64,000 nt of DNA from Candidatus Thiobius zoothamnicola (lineage in GTDB: Bacteria > Pseudomonadota > Gammaproteobacteria > Chromatiales > Chromatiaceae): the NCBI GenBank assembly GCA_030826945.1, contig JAPQLC010000005.1:62001-126000 (forward strand), in the 5' to 3' direction. The translations under genes were made by a program, and so were the position numbers. The notes beneath the pieces were generated by a model that was not told the DNA's origin, did not search any database, and was given only the letters and a program-made list of their open reading frames with translations. Within the stretch, counting starts at the first letter, position 1. Each line of letters starts with the position of its first letter. Positions 1 to 6,970 of this stretch are shown here, one piece after another.

Positions 1-147
1 TTTTGCTGTCGTTAGCGAATCGGCGTACATGGCGTGCGCCAGATCAGCATAGTGGTCCATGACGGCTTGTGGTGTTACGTTCGCCGCAAACGATGGTGCA
101 CTCAGCACCAAAGCGCTGAGCAGACTGATTAAACGGGTGAATTTCAT
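1..147 (-). CDS. Imelysin-family (peptidase M75-like) periplasmic protein, N-terminal fragment
   Basis: Only the first 49 codons are inside the window; the gene continues past position 1. The visible protein starts with a signal peptide (MKFTRLISLL, then an AFA-like cleavage site near residue 21). It continues with QAVMDHYADLAHAMYADSL, which closely resembles the start of the mature imelysin/iron-regulated IrpA-type proteins. These are periplasmic or outer-membrane helical proteins linked to iron uptake; despite the 'peptidase M75' label a protease activity is doubtful. It is the third gene of a hemP - porin - imelysin series read on the minus strand behind a Fur-like box, which supports an iron role. 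The assignment rests on a short stretch. Confidence 0.7.
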   Translation of the reverse strand, partial: MKFTRLISLLSALVLSAPSFAANVTPQAVMDHYADLAHAMYADSLTTAK

Positions 148-174
148 CTTGGGTTCCTGGCGGTGTTGAGCGGA

Positions 175-1130
175 TTAAAATTCGATGGCGAGCTTGCCGG
201 TAATGGTGTCAGTTTCTGTACCGGCATAAGATTCAGCTTGGGCATATTCGAGTCCCAAGGTTGCGCCTGCCATTAATTCAACACTGAAACTTAAGCGGCA
301 GGTTTTTCATCATCGGCATCGGCAAAACTTTCGGCAGCCGCCAAATATTCGCCGATCAAGGTGAAGTCACTGATGTTCAGTGAAGTCGATAACACCCAAC
401 CGGCGGATTCATTACCAGCGCTGAACCAAGCTGGATCAGCATCAACAATGCCGTTGCTTTCACCCAGATTATTGATGTATCCCAGATGGCCGTTGAGGCT
501 CATGGCGTCATTTTCCATGCTGGCGTTTAGCGCCAAACCATAGTTGTCAATTTCTGTGGTGTGGTTGCCTTGAAAAAGGTAGGCGGAAGCACCAAAGTTG
601 TCATTTGCGAAGCCGAATTCAATCGCACTATCGCCAGCCTCGCCAAGATCTAAAGTGATCGGATCTGACACCATGTGCGTTTCATAAACGCCAAAGGGTA
701 AGGTGAATTGACCGGCGTTGACGAACCACTGACTATCCGGGTTGGCGATGGTGACTTTTGCGGTGTCAATATTCAGAGTGCCATTGTTGTTGGTTTCTTC
801 TTCATATTTCGCCACAATTTCAGCATTGATCCAGTCATTCACCTGCCCGGCAATGCCCAATTCGACGGTGGATGCTTTGATATCACTTGTATCATTGGCA
901 TTGTCAGCAGAGGTTTGAGACGCTTCAATTTCAATCACACCACTGAGTTCGATTTTATCGAACCAATTATCGCCAGTTGCGTTGATCGCCTGGTCTTGTG
1001 ATTGCACCCGCTGCTCCAGATAGGCAGTGCGTTTTTCCATCGCGGCCAAGCGGTCTTTCATGGCAGTGGCCGAAGCGTGGGCGGCGATAAAGGTGGAACC
1101 GACGGCCACAGCGAGTAGCATTTTTTTCAT
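175..1130 (-). pseudogene. LbtU-type siderophore/iron porin, reading frame broken near the 3' end
   Basis: The first frame runs from MKKMLLAVAVG (AGGAG six bases upstream) to a stop at 291-293. It has a signal peptide, a short coiled coil (residues ~23-46, MEKRTAYLEQRVQSQDQ) and a beta-barrel of the LbtU family, outer-membrane porins named for legiobactin uptake in Legionella. It stops after DADDEKPAA without a closing strand. A second frame, from about 290 to a stop at 175-177, encodes MAGATLGLEYAQ and ends KLAIEF, the terminal aromatic strand expected of a barrel. The two frames differ by one base around an A5 run near 310. From memory of the family, some tens of residues that usually lie between these strands also seem to be missing, so an internal deletion with frameshift is likelier than a simple slip. 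It could still be a sequencing error or a slippage-controlled gene. Confidence 0.72.
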
Positions 1131-1169
1131 CATTGACTCCTGGGTCATAAATATTGGGAGAGGCTGAAA

Positions 1170-1340
1170 TTATTTGGTCAGAATGAGTTTGCCTTGACGG
1201 GTGATTTGCAAACGATAAATCTCCTTTCGGTGAGAGATTTCGATCAGTGATTGGCCTGCAAATAAGGTTTCCGTATCCCAACGCTGGATGGGGTCATTTC
1301 TATGGCGTTTATCTGAATTTTTATCGGAAGAGTGATTCAT
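1170..1340 (-). CDS. hemP: HemP/HmuP-type hemin uptake protein
   Basis: This 56-codon gene begins MNHSSDKNSD and ends RLQITRQGKLILTK. The C-terminal RxxITRxGKLILTK block is the family signature of HemP (PF10636), a small protein usually encoded first in haem or siderophore uptake operons and needed for full expression of the linked receptor. The LFAGQ motif in the middle also fits. Length is normal for the family. It lies about 40 bases upstream of the LbtU-type porin on the same strand and directly behind a Fur-like box, so iron-repressed co-transcription is likely. No haem receptor is visible here. Confidence 0.88.
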   Translation of the reverse strand: MNHSSDKNSDKRHRNDPIQRWDTETLFAGQSLIEISHRKEIYRLQITRQGKLILTK

Positions 1341-1348
1341 TAAATATC

Positions 1349-1367
1349 AATAATAAAAATTATTATC
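1349..1367 (-). promoter_or_regulatory. Fur-like box upstream of hemP
   Basis: The minus strand reads GATAATAATTTTTATTATT, matching 14 of 19 positions of the classic Fur consensus. It ends 9 bases before the hemP start codon, where repressor binding would block transcription. The surrounding bases are very AT-rich, so part of the match may be chance. Confidence 0.6.
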
Positions 1368-1422
1368 CTTTTTGTAGCTTTAAGCGGAATTGAGAGTAAG
1401 AATAGGCGTGTAACCGTGTTAT

Positions 1423-1605
1423 CTAACGCTGAGTTGATTTATCCGATGGTTTTTTTGTGGATTGCCGACTTAATTCGCGGATGTGTCGCCAACGCTTGGC
1501 ATAATCACTTTTTCTATGCAGATGAATAAAAAAATCCGTTAAAGCTTGCAGCCAAGTGTTCTTCAAGCGGGTGTATATGGGATTAAGTTGCGGCAAATGG
1601 TTCAT
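1423..1605 (-). CDS. Possible small basic protein downstream of bfd
   Basis: A 60-codon frame starting MNHLPQLNPIYTRL overlaps the last 23 bases of bfd and could be translated by coupling. The protein is basic and its C-terminal part (RKSDYAKRWRHIRELSRQS) vaguely recalls small DUF1127-like proteins. The ribosome-binding site is weak. It may be a chance frame. Confidence 0.25.
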   Translation of the reverse strand: MNHLPQLNPIYTRLKNTWLQALTDFFIHLHRKSDYAKRWRHIRELSRQSTKKPSDKSTQR

Positions 1606-1786
1606 GAATTTCTTGCATTTGTGAATTTTGGGCACTGTGTAACGTGCGTATGGCGTATTCCTTGCAGCGACCACAGCATGTCGCCACATTCAGCATTTTT
1701 TGCAAGCATTCAAATGAACATGCGCCATTCTCACAAGCGCCATGAATATCATGGTCGGTGATTTTGTTGCAGATACAAATGTACAT
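1583..1786 (-). CDS. bfd: Bacterioferritin-associated ferredoxin
   Basis: The 67-residue protein starting MYICICNKITDHDI has the BFD-like [2Fe-2S] pattern: CIC at residues 4-6 and CCGRC about 32 residues later. Bfd binds bacterioferritin and passes electrons to its haem so that stored iron can be released as Fe(II). The gene diverges from the two bacterioferritin genes across an intergenic region with a Fur-like box, the usual arrangement for iron-starvation induction of bfd. A longer upstream start is open, but the internal ATG gives the normal family length. The hairpin at 1822-1852 would fall in its mRNA leader. Confidence 0.92.
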   Translation of the reverse strand: MYICICNKITDHDIHGACENGACSFECLQKMLNVATCCGRCKEYAIRTLHSAQNSQMQEIHEPFAAT

Positions 1787-1821
1787 ATGCAGCACCCAAT
1801 TAGCTGGAATAAAAAGCGTGA

Positions 1822-1852
1822 CTCTCTGATTCAAACGTTGCGAATCAGAGAG
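1822..1852. promoter_or_regulatory. Perfect 11-bp inverted repeat between bfd and bfr
   Basis: CTCTCTGATTC (1822-1832) and GAATCAGAGAG (1842-1852) are exact inverted copies separated by 9 bases. The element lies 36 bases upstream of the bfd start codon, so it would be a stem-loop in the bfd leader or an operator between the divergent genes. No T-run follows it, so it is not a typical terminator. Confidence 0.55.
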
Positions 1853-1912
1853 CACGATAAGTGCAGAAGGAAATTAGATGTTGTTGATGAACCACATCTT
1901 TCTTTAATTTAA

Positions 1913-1933
1913 TGCAATTGATAATGATTTGCA
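1913..1933. promoter_or_regulatory. Fur-like box between bfd and bfr
   Basis: TGCAATTGATAATGATTTGC plus a final A is an imperfect palindrome with a GATAATGAT core, close to the Fur 7-1-7 consensus. It sits in the 306-base region separating the divergent bfd and bfr starts and could control both. A TTGATA element inside it may be a -35 for the bfr side. Confidence 0.6.
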
Positions 1934-2092
1934 ACAACAAAGTTAATTATATTTAGTTTGTCTTTATAAAACAATAACTTAAAGTTGTTGCTGATGTTGG
2001 CATTTGCTATGTTGAGCGATCATCTTAATGTCAGCCATTCTCATCCTGAGATAGCCAGCATTTTCCTTACCTACTATCTCGGGAGAAACCGC

Positions 2093-2563
2093 GTGAAAAG
2101 TGATCCAGCTATTACACAGATGCTCAACCTGTGTTTGAAAGACCAACTCACCGCCATCAATCAATTTTTCCTGCATGCGCGGATGGCGAGAAATTGGGGA
2201 TTAAAGACGTTTAATGAGCATGAATATCACTGCTCCATCAAGGCCATGAAAATAGCCGATGAATTGATTGAGAGAGTCTTGTTTCTGGAGGGACTGCCGA
2301 ATCTGCAGGATTTAGGCAAGTTAATGATTGGTGAAAATATTCCAGAAATATTACGAGGCGACTTACAAATGTTGACGGCGATACGTGAGCGTCAGCAGGC
2401 GGCGATCAAACAATTTGAAGCAGCGCAGGATTTTGTCAGCCGGGATGAGCTGGCTGAAATGCTGGAAGAAACCGAGGAGCATATGGATTGGATTGAAACC
2501 CAGCAATGGTTGATCGAAAACACCGGGTTGGAAAATTACCTGCAATCGCAAATGGAGAGCTGA
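2093..2563 (+). CDS. bfr: Bacterioferritin, haem-binding subunit lacking the ferroxidase site
   Basis: A 156-residue bacterioferritin with a GTG start chosen because GGGAGA lies six bases upstream and because it gives the same length as the downstream partner. Against E. coli Bfr numbering, the haem ligand Met52 is present. The diiron ligands are largely gone: Glu18 is Gln, Glu51 is Ala, His54 is Ile, Glu94 is Leu and Glu127 is Thr; only His130 remains. The C-terminal NYLQSQM helix is conserved. This matches the non-ferroxidase subunit of two-gene bacterioferritins known from Neisseria, Pseudomonas and Magnetospirillum. It would bind haem at dimer interfaces of a mixed 24-mer and serve iron release through Bfd. 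The next gene starts one base after its stop. Confidence 0.9.
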   Translation: MKSDPAITQMLNLCLKDQLTAINQFFLHARMARNWGLKTFNEHEYHCSIKAMKIADELIERVLFLEGLPNLQDLGKLMIGENIPEILRGDLQMLTAIRERQQAAIKQFEAAQDFVSRDELAEMLEETEEHMDWIETQQWLIENTGLENYLQSQMES

Positions 2564-2564
2564 G

Positions 2565-3035
2565 ATGAAAGGCAATGAACAAGTGCTTGCCCATTTGCAG
2601 ACATTATTAAATGGCGAACTTGGCGCGCGTAACCAGTATATGGCGCATTCGCGCAAGTACAAGGATTGGGGGTTGAACAAACTGTATGAGCGGCTCAATC
2701 ATGAAATGGAGGAAGAAGTTGAGCATGCCGACGCCATTATCGAGCGTATGTTGTTCCTTGAGGCTGAGCCGGATTTTAATCAGCAGGATGCCGCACGCGT
2801 CGGTAAAGATGTGCGTGAAATGCTGCAAAATGACCTGGATGTTGAATACGCAGTGACTGATGCGTTGAAAACAGCGATTGCGGTATGTGAGCAGGCGCAA
2901 GATTACGATACGCGCGAGATTCTGGTCAAACTGTTGGATGATACGGAAATGGATCATGCCTATTGGCTGGAGCAACAGCTTGGCCTGATTGATAAGGTGG
3001 GATTACAAAATTATCTCCAATCTCAAATGAGCTAA
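2565..3035 (+). CDS. bfr: Bacterioferritin, ferroxidase subunit
   Basis: A 156-residue bacterioferritin that keeps the diiron site (Glu18, Glu51, His54, Glu94 and an ExxH pair at Glu128/His131) but has Val in place of the haem ligand Met52. It should oxidise Fe(II) and mineralise iron in the shell, while its neighbour supplies haem. The start is one base past the stop of the first gene, so translation is probably coupled and both subunits made together. A GC-rich hairpin follows. The complementary losses in the two proteins point to an obligate heteropolymer. Confidence 0.93.
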   Translation: MKGNEQVLAHLQTLLNGELGARNQYMAHSRKYKDWGLNKLYERLNHEMEEEVEHADAIIERMLFLEAEPDFNQQDAARVGKDVREMLQNDLDVEYAVTDALKTAIAVCEQAQDYDTREILVKLLDDTEMDHAYWLEQQLGLIDKVGLQNYLQSQMS

Positions 3036-3044
3036 CGTTAATAT

Positions 3045-3069
3045 GGCCGGGGTGTGGCTTGTCCCGGCC
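3045..3069. terminator. Hairpin between convergent bfr and purD
   Basis: GGCCGGG (3045-3051) pairs with CCCGGCC (3063-3069) across an 11-base loop, in the gap between the convergent genes. It lacks a clear T-run on either strand, so it may act with Rho or as a weak bidirectional terminator. Confidence 0.5.
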
Positions 3070-3084
3070 TCTCAGATCAGATTA

Positions 3085-4368
3085 TCAGGTATTTTCCCGC
3101 TGCACGGCTCGATAGCCGATATCCTTACGATAGTACATGCCATCCCATTGAGTTTGCTTTACAAGCTCATAAGCAGCTTGTTGCGCCTGGGTGACATTCT
3201 CGCCTAACGCGGTGGCACACAGCACTCGTCCGCCTTGAGTCACGATTTCGCCACTGCGTATTCCGGTTCCCGCATGAAATATTTTGCTGTCGGGCAAGTT
3301 TTCCGCCAGCTTTTTGATCGGTAGTCCCTTTGGATAGTCACCCGGATAGCCATCAGCGGCGAGTACGACGCCAAGCGCGGCACGTTCATCCCAGTCGGCT
3401 TTTTCTTGATGTAGTTCGCCTTTAAGTGCAGCCAGACAGTGTGCAACCAGATCAGATTGCAGACGTAGCAGGATGGGTTGGGTTTCCGGATCGCCAAACC
3501 GGCAATTATATTCAATGACTTTAGGTGTGCCTTGCGCGTCAATCATCAGTCCGGCATATAAGAAGCCGGAATAGGGTGCGCCTTCTGCGGCCATGCCGCG
3601 TACCGTCGGCTCTATCACCTCAGCCATAATACGTTGGTGGATGGTGCTGGTGATGATGGGTGCTGGCGAGTAAGCGCCCATGCCGCCCGTGTTAGGTCCG
3701 GTATCGCCCTCACCAATCCGCTTATGATCCTGGCTGGTCGCCATGGGGAGTATGTGTTCGCCGTCAACCATGACGATAAAACTGGCTTCTTCGCCGGTCA
3801 AAAATTCCTCAATCACCACACGATGTCCGGCCTCGCCAAAGGCATTACCCGCCAGCATGTCACGGATCGCCTGCTCAGCTGTGGCTTCATCCTGAGCGAC
3901 GATAACGCCTTTGCCGGCGGCCAGACCATCTGCTTTGATGACAATGGGGGCGCCTTGTTGTTTCAAATATTCCAGTGCTGGTTCTATTGCGGTAAAGGTT
4001 TGATAAGTCGCAGTGGGTATCTGGTGGCGTGCCAAAAAGTCCTTGGTGAAAGCTTTGGAGCCTTCCAGTTGCGCGGCGGTGCGAGTCGGACCAAAACAGC
4101 GCAAATGATTGGCTTGAAAGAGATCCACAACGCCAGCGACCAGCGGTGCTTCCGGGCCAACGATGGTCAGGCCAATAGCCTCTGTCTGGGCGAAGTTCAG
4201 CAAGCCGGTCAGATCATCCGCAGCAATGGCAATGTTCTCCACGCCAGGCTCTTTGGCTGTGCCCGCGTTGCCTGGCGCGACATAGATTTTATCGGCCAGT
4301 TTGGATTGGGCGGCTTTCCAGGCCAGTGCGTGTTCGCGTCCTCCGCTGCCAATGATAAGAATCTTCAT
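3085..4368 (-). CDS. purD: Phosphoribosylamine-glycine ligase (GAR synthetase)
   Basis: The 427-residue protein begins MKILIIGSGGREHALAW, the typical PurD N-terminus. It carries the ATP-grasp segments VIKADGLAAGKGV, the GDTGPNTGGMGAY loop and EYNCRFGDPETQ. It joins glycine to phosphoribosylamine with ATP in de novo purine synthesis. The start at 4368 is preferred over an upstream in-frame codon because homology begins there and AGAGG lies upstream. It follows pilT on the same strand with a 49-base gap. In many gammaproteobacteria purH and purD are adjacent; here purH is 8 kb away on the other strand. Confidence 0.97.
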   Translation of the reverse strand: MKILIIGSGGREHALAWKAAQSKLADKIYVAPGNAGTAKEPGVENIAIAADDLTGLLNFAQTEAIGLTIVGPEAPLVAGVVDLFQANHLRCFGPTRTAAQLEGSKAFTKDFLARHQIPTATYQTFTAIEPALEYLKQQGAPIVIKADGLAAGKGVIVAQDEATAEQAIRDMLAGNAFGEAGHRVVIEEFLTGEEASFIVMVDGEHILPMATSQDHKRIGEGDTGPNTGGMGAYSPAPIITSTIHQRIMAEVIEPTVRGMAAEGAPYSGFLYAGLMIDAQGTPKVIEYNCRFGDPETQPILLRLQSDLVAHCLAALKGELHQEKADWDERAALGVVLAADGYPGDYPKGLPIKKLAENLPDSKIFHAGTGIRSGEIVTQGGRVLCATALGENVTQAQQAAYELVKQTQWDGMYYRKDIGYRAVQRENT

Positions 4369-4417
4369 GATGATGCCTCTTGGAATATATGAATGTTTGA
4401 ATGCCAGGCAAAGGGGT

Positions 4418-5440
4418 TTAATGGCTTGTTTGAGCAATGCAATCGGATGGCGATACGAATCCTTCGCGGATGAGCTGGTTGGTTGCCTGATCCAATGTTT
4501 GCATGCCCTGAGCCTGGCTGGTTTGCAGGGTTGAATAAATCTGCGCCACTTTGTTTTCACGGATCAGATGGCGGATGGCGGGTGTACCAAGCAGGATTTC
4601 ATAGGCGGCGATACGACCGCCGCCTTGGCGTTTCAGCAGGGCTTGCGCCACGATGGCATGGAGTGATTCCGACAGCATGGAGCGCACCATGGCTTGTTCG
4701 CCGCTTTGAAATACATCAATAATCCGGTCAACGGCTTTCGGGGCTGAATGGGTGTGTAATGTGGCTAAAACCAGATGGCCGGTTTCCGCTGCCGTCAATG
4801 CAAGCCGGATCGTTTCAGGATCGCGCATTTCGCCAACCAGGATGATGTCGGGATCTTCACGCAATGCTGAGCGTAAAGCGCTGGCGAAGGTTTGAGTATC
4901 CCGCGCGATTTCACGCTGATTGACCAGACATTTGATCGGTTGGTGAATATATTCAATAGGATCTTCAATGGTGAGAAGGTGTTTGTATTCTGTGGCGTTT
5001 TTATGATGTGCCATCGCCGCTAATGTCGTTGATTTTCCGGAGCCGGTCGGGCCAGTCACCAAAATCAAACCGTGTTGCGCTTGGCAGATGCGTTGTAAGG
5101 CAGCGGGTGCTTGTATGGCGTCCAGCGTGCGGATTTGATTCGGAATGTTGCGGAATACAGCGGCTGCGCCACGGTGTTGGTGGAAGGCGTTGATTCTGAA
5201 ACGGGCGATGTCCGCCAGTGCATAGGCGAAATCCAGTTCCCAATGCGTTTGGTAATACTCACGTTGCTCAGCACTCATCAAGCTGTGCAGCATACGGAGG
5301 ATATTTTCGTGGTTCAAAACCGGCGATTTGATGCGGCGCATGTCGCCATCCACCCGGATCATTGGCGGCATGCCAGCAGAAAGATGTAGATCGGAAGCCT
5401 GCTGTTTGAGAGTGAAACCGAGTAATTCCTTGATGTCCAC
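4418..5440 (-). CDS. pilT: Type IV pilus retraction ATPase PilT
   Basis: A 340-residue secretion-type ATPase beginning MDIKELLGFTLKQQASDLHL. It has a PAS-like N-terminal domain, a Walker A motif GPTGSGKST, an Asp box (LTIEDPIEY), a Walker B region (DPDIILVGEMRDPET) and the His box. The C-terminal AIRHLIRENKVAQIYSTLQ and GMQTLDQ segments fit PilT rather than PilU. It should power pilus retraction and twitching motility from the cytoplasmic face. It lies three bases after gmk, in a minus-strand series DMT permease - gmk - pilT - purD. No pilU or other pilus gene is visible. Confidence 0.93.
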   Translation of the reverse strand: MDIKELLGFTLKQQASDLHLSAGMPPMIRVDGDMRRIKSPVLNHENILRMLHSLMSAEQREYYQTHWELDFAYALADIARFRINAFHQHRGAAAVFRNIPNQIRTLDAIQAPAALQRICQAQHGLILVTGPTGSGKSTTLAAMAHHKNATEYKHLLTIEDPIEYIHQPIKCLVNQREIARDTQTFASALRSALREDPDIILVGEMRDPETIRLALTAAETGHLVLATLHTHSAPKAVDRIIDVFQSGEQAMVRSMLSESLHAIVAQALLKRQGGGRIAAYEILLGTPAIRHLIRENKVAQIYSTLQTSQAQGMQTLDQATNQLIREGFVSPSDCIAQTSH

Positions 5441-5443
5441 GTT

Positions 5444-6064
5444 TTAACGGCCCGGCAACATGGCATCCAGCAAATGGGCCTGAGCCTGTTGTTGTCGGGC
5501 AATGCCCAGGCGTTGCGCCGCGACGATGTATTGGATGTCTTGCAATGCTTGGTCAAAGACATCATTGATAATGAGATAGTCGTATTCAGCATAGTGGGCC
5601 AGCTCATTTTGTGCATCGCGCATGCGGCGTTCAATGATGGCTTCGCTATCCTGGCCGCGTGAGGATAAACGCTGGCGTAATGCGTCAATACTTGGCGGCG
5701 CGATGAAAATGGAGACGGCGGATGGAAAACGCTCACGTATCTGGCGCGCGCCTTGCCAGTCAATTTCGACCAGGACATCTTGTTCAGCCAGTTGTGCCTG
5801 CAAAGTCGCTTGGGCGGTGCCATAAGTATGATCAAATACTTGGGCGTACTCTAAAAAAGCGTTCTGCTTAATCATTTGCTGAAAAGTGGCAGGGTCCACA
5901 AAATGGTAATCTTCGCCGTTCTTTTCGCCGGGTCGCATGGCGCGGGTGGTGTGTGAAATGGATAGGCTCAGGCGATGATCGGTTTGGAGCAAAGCTTTTA
6001 GCAGACTGCTTTTACCCGCGCCGGACGGGGCGGAAACGATGAATACAGTATGTGATTCAGGCAT
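5444..6064 (-). CDS. gmk: Guanylate kinase
   Basis: The 206-residue protein has the P-loop SAPSGAGKSS near the N-terminus and the GMP-binding SHTTRAMRPGEKNGEDYHF segment. It phosphorylates GMP to GDP with ATP and is normally essential. Its start overlaps the last 8 bases of the upstream DMT permease gene, so coupled translation is likely. Length is normal. The usual rpoZ/spoT neighbours are absent. Confidence 0.97.
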   Translation of the reverse strand: MPESHTVFIVSAPSGAGKSSLLKALLQTDHRLSLSISHTTRAMRPGEKNGEDYHFVDPATFQQMIKQNAFLEYAQVFDHTYGTAQATLQAQLAEQDVLVEIDWQGARQIRERFPSAVSIFIAPPSIDALRQRLSSRGQDSEAIIERRMRDAQNELAHYAEYDYLIINDVFDQALQDIQYIVAAQRLGIARQQQAQAHLLDAMLPGR

Positions 6065-6953
6065 GGTTTTTCATTTTCTTGGTCGCAAGATAAACAGCGA
6101 TAGTGGTCAGTAGCATACCGAAAATCTGCGTGGCGCTCAGTTGATCGTTGAACAGATAATAGGCTTCAATTGTCGTGATGGCGGGCACTAAATAGAACAG
6201 GCTGGCGACCTGGTGTGATTCATTGCGTTTGATCAAATACATCAGCAGCAGGATCGCGCCAATAGAGAGTCCTAAGGTCAACCAGGCCATGGCGAACAGG
6301 AATTGATGGGTGATCTGGATTGCGCCGGTTTCAAAATACCAGGCGCCGAATCCAAATAAGACCACCGCACTCATGTATTGCACGGCGGCGCCACTCACCA
6401 ATGGCGCTTTGGCACAGTATTTGTTTTGGTAAATTGCGCCGCTGGTGATGCTGAGTAGTGCTATACAGGCGGCGATCCATGCGTCTGGTGATTGACTGAC
6501 ATCATCAATTGACGGCAGCAGAATGATCGTGATGCCGATGACGCCCAGTAAAATACCCATCCAATTCAGTCTTGATACGGTGCGACCAAAAATCCAGGGC
6601 GTGACCGCCGTGGTGAGTAAGGGTTGTAAACCCACAAGCAGTGCGCATAACGCTGGCGACATACCCGTATCAATCGCGTAAAAAACGCCGCTCAGATAAC
6701 CGCCGTGGATGAGCAGTCCGGTTATCAGCAGGCCGAACCATTGGTGTTTTTCAGGCCACTTAAGCGAGAGTAAAGGAATGATCGGAATCAGTAAAATCAA
6801 GGATGCGAGAAAACGATAAAACAGCAGAGTAAAAGGTTCAGCGAAGGGCAGCGCATATTTCGCGCCAATAAAGCCAGTGCTCCATAGCAACACAAATAAA
6901 ATGGGCGCGACATGGCGCAGAGAAAGCTGGCTGAAGATTGGCGGTTTTTGCAT
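6057..6953 (-). CDS. DMT-superfamily (EamA/RhaT-like) transporter
   Basis: A 298-residue membrane protein with about ten hydrophobic segments arranged as two EamA repeats (roughly residues 15-145 and 160-290), ending in a basic KKMKNHA tail. The family exports or imports metabolites and drugs at the inner membrane. The N-terminal LFVLLWSTGFIGAKYALP and the later PLLTTAVTPWIFGRTVS are typical. Substrate cannot be inferred. It lies 17 bases after the sensor kinase gene and overlaps gmk by 8 bases, though this need not imply a functional link. Confidence 0.88.
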   Translation of the reverse strand: MQKPPIFSQLSLRHVAPILFVLLWSTGFIGAKYALPFAEPFTLLFYRFLASLILLIPIIPLLSLKWPEKHQWFGLLITGLLIHGGYLSGVFYAIDTGMSPALCALLVGLQPLLTTAVTPWIFGRTVSRLNWMGILLGVIGITIILLPSIDDVSQSPDAWIAACIALLSITSGAIYQNKYCAKAPLVSGAAVQYMSAVVLFGFGAWYFETGAIQITHQFLFAMAWLTLGLSIGAILLLMYLIKRNESHQVASLFYLVPAITTIEAYYLFNDQLSATQIFGMLLTTIAVYLATKKMKNHA

Positions 6954-6970
6954 TTAGATGGCGTCGCGTT

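Noticed and set aside
3634-4392. 252-codon open frame on the plus strand
   Set aside because: It is a shadow of purD; the composition of its protein is atypical and no motif is seen.
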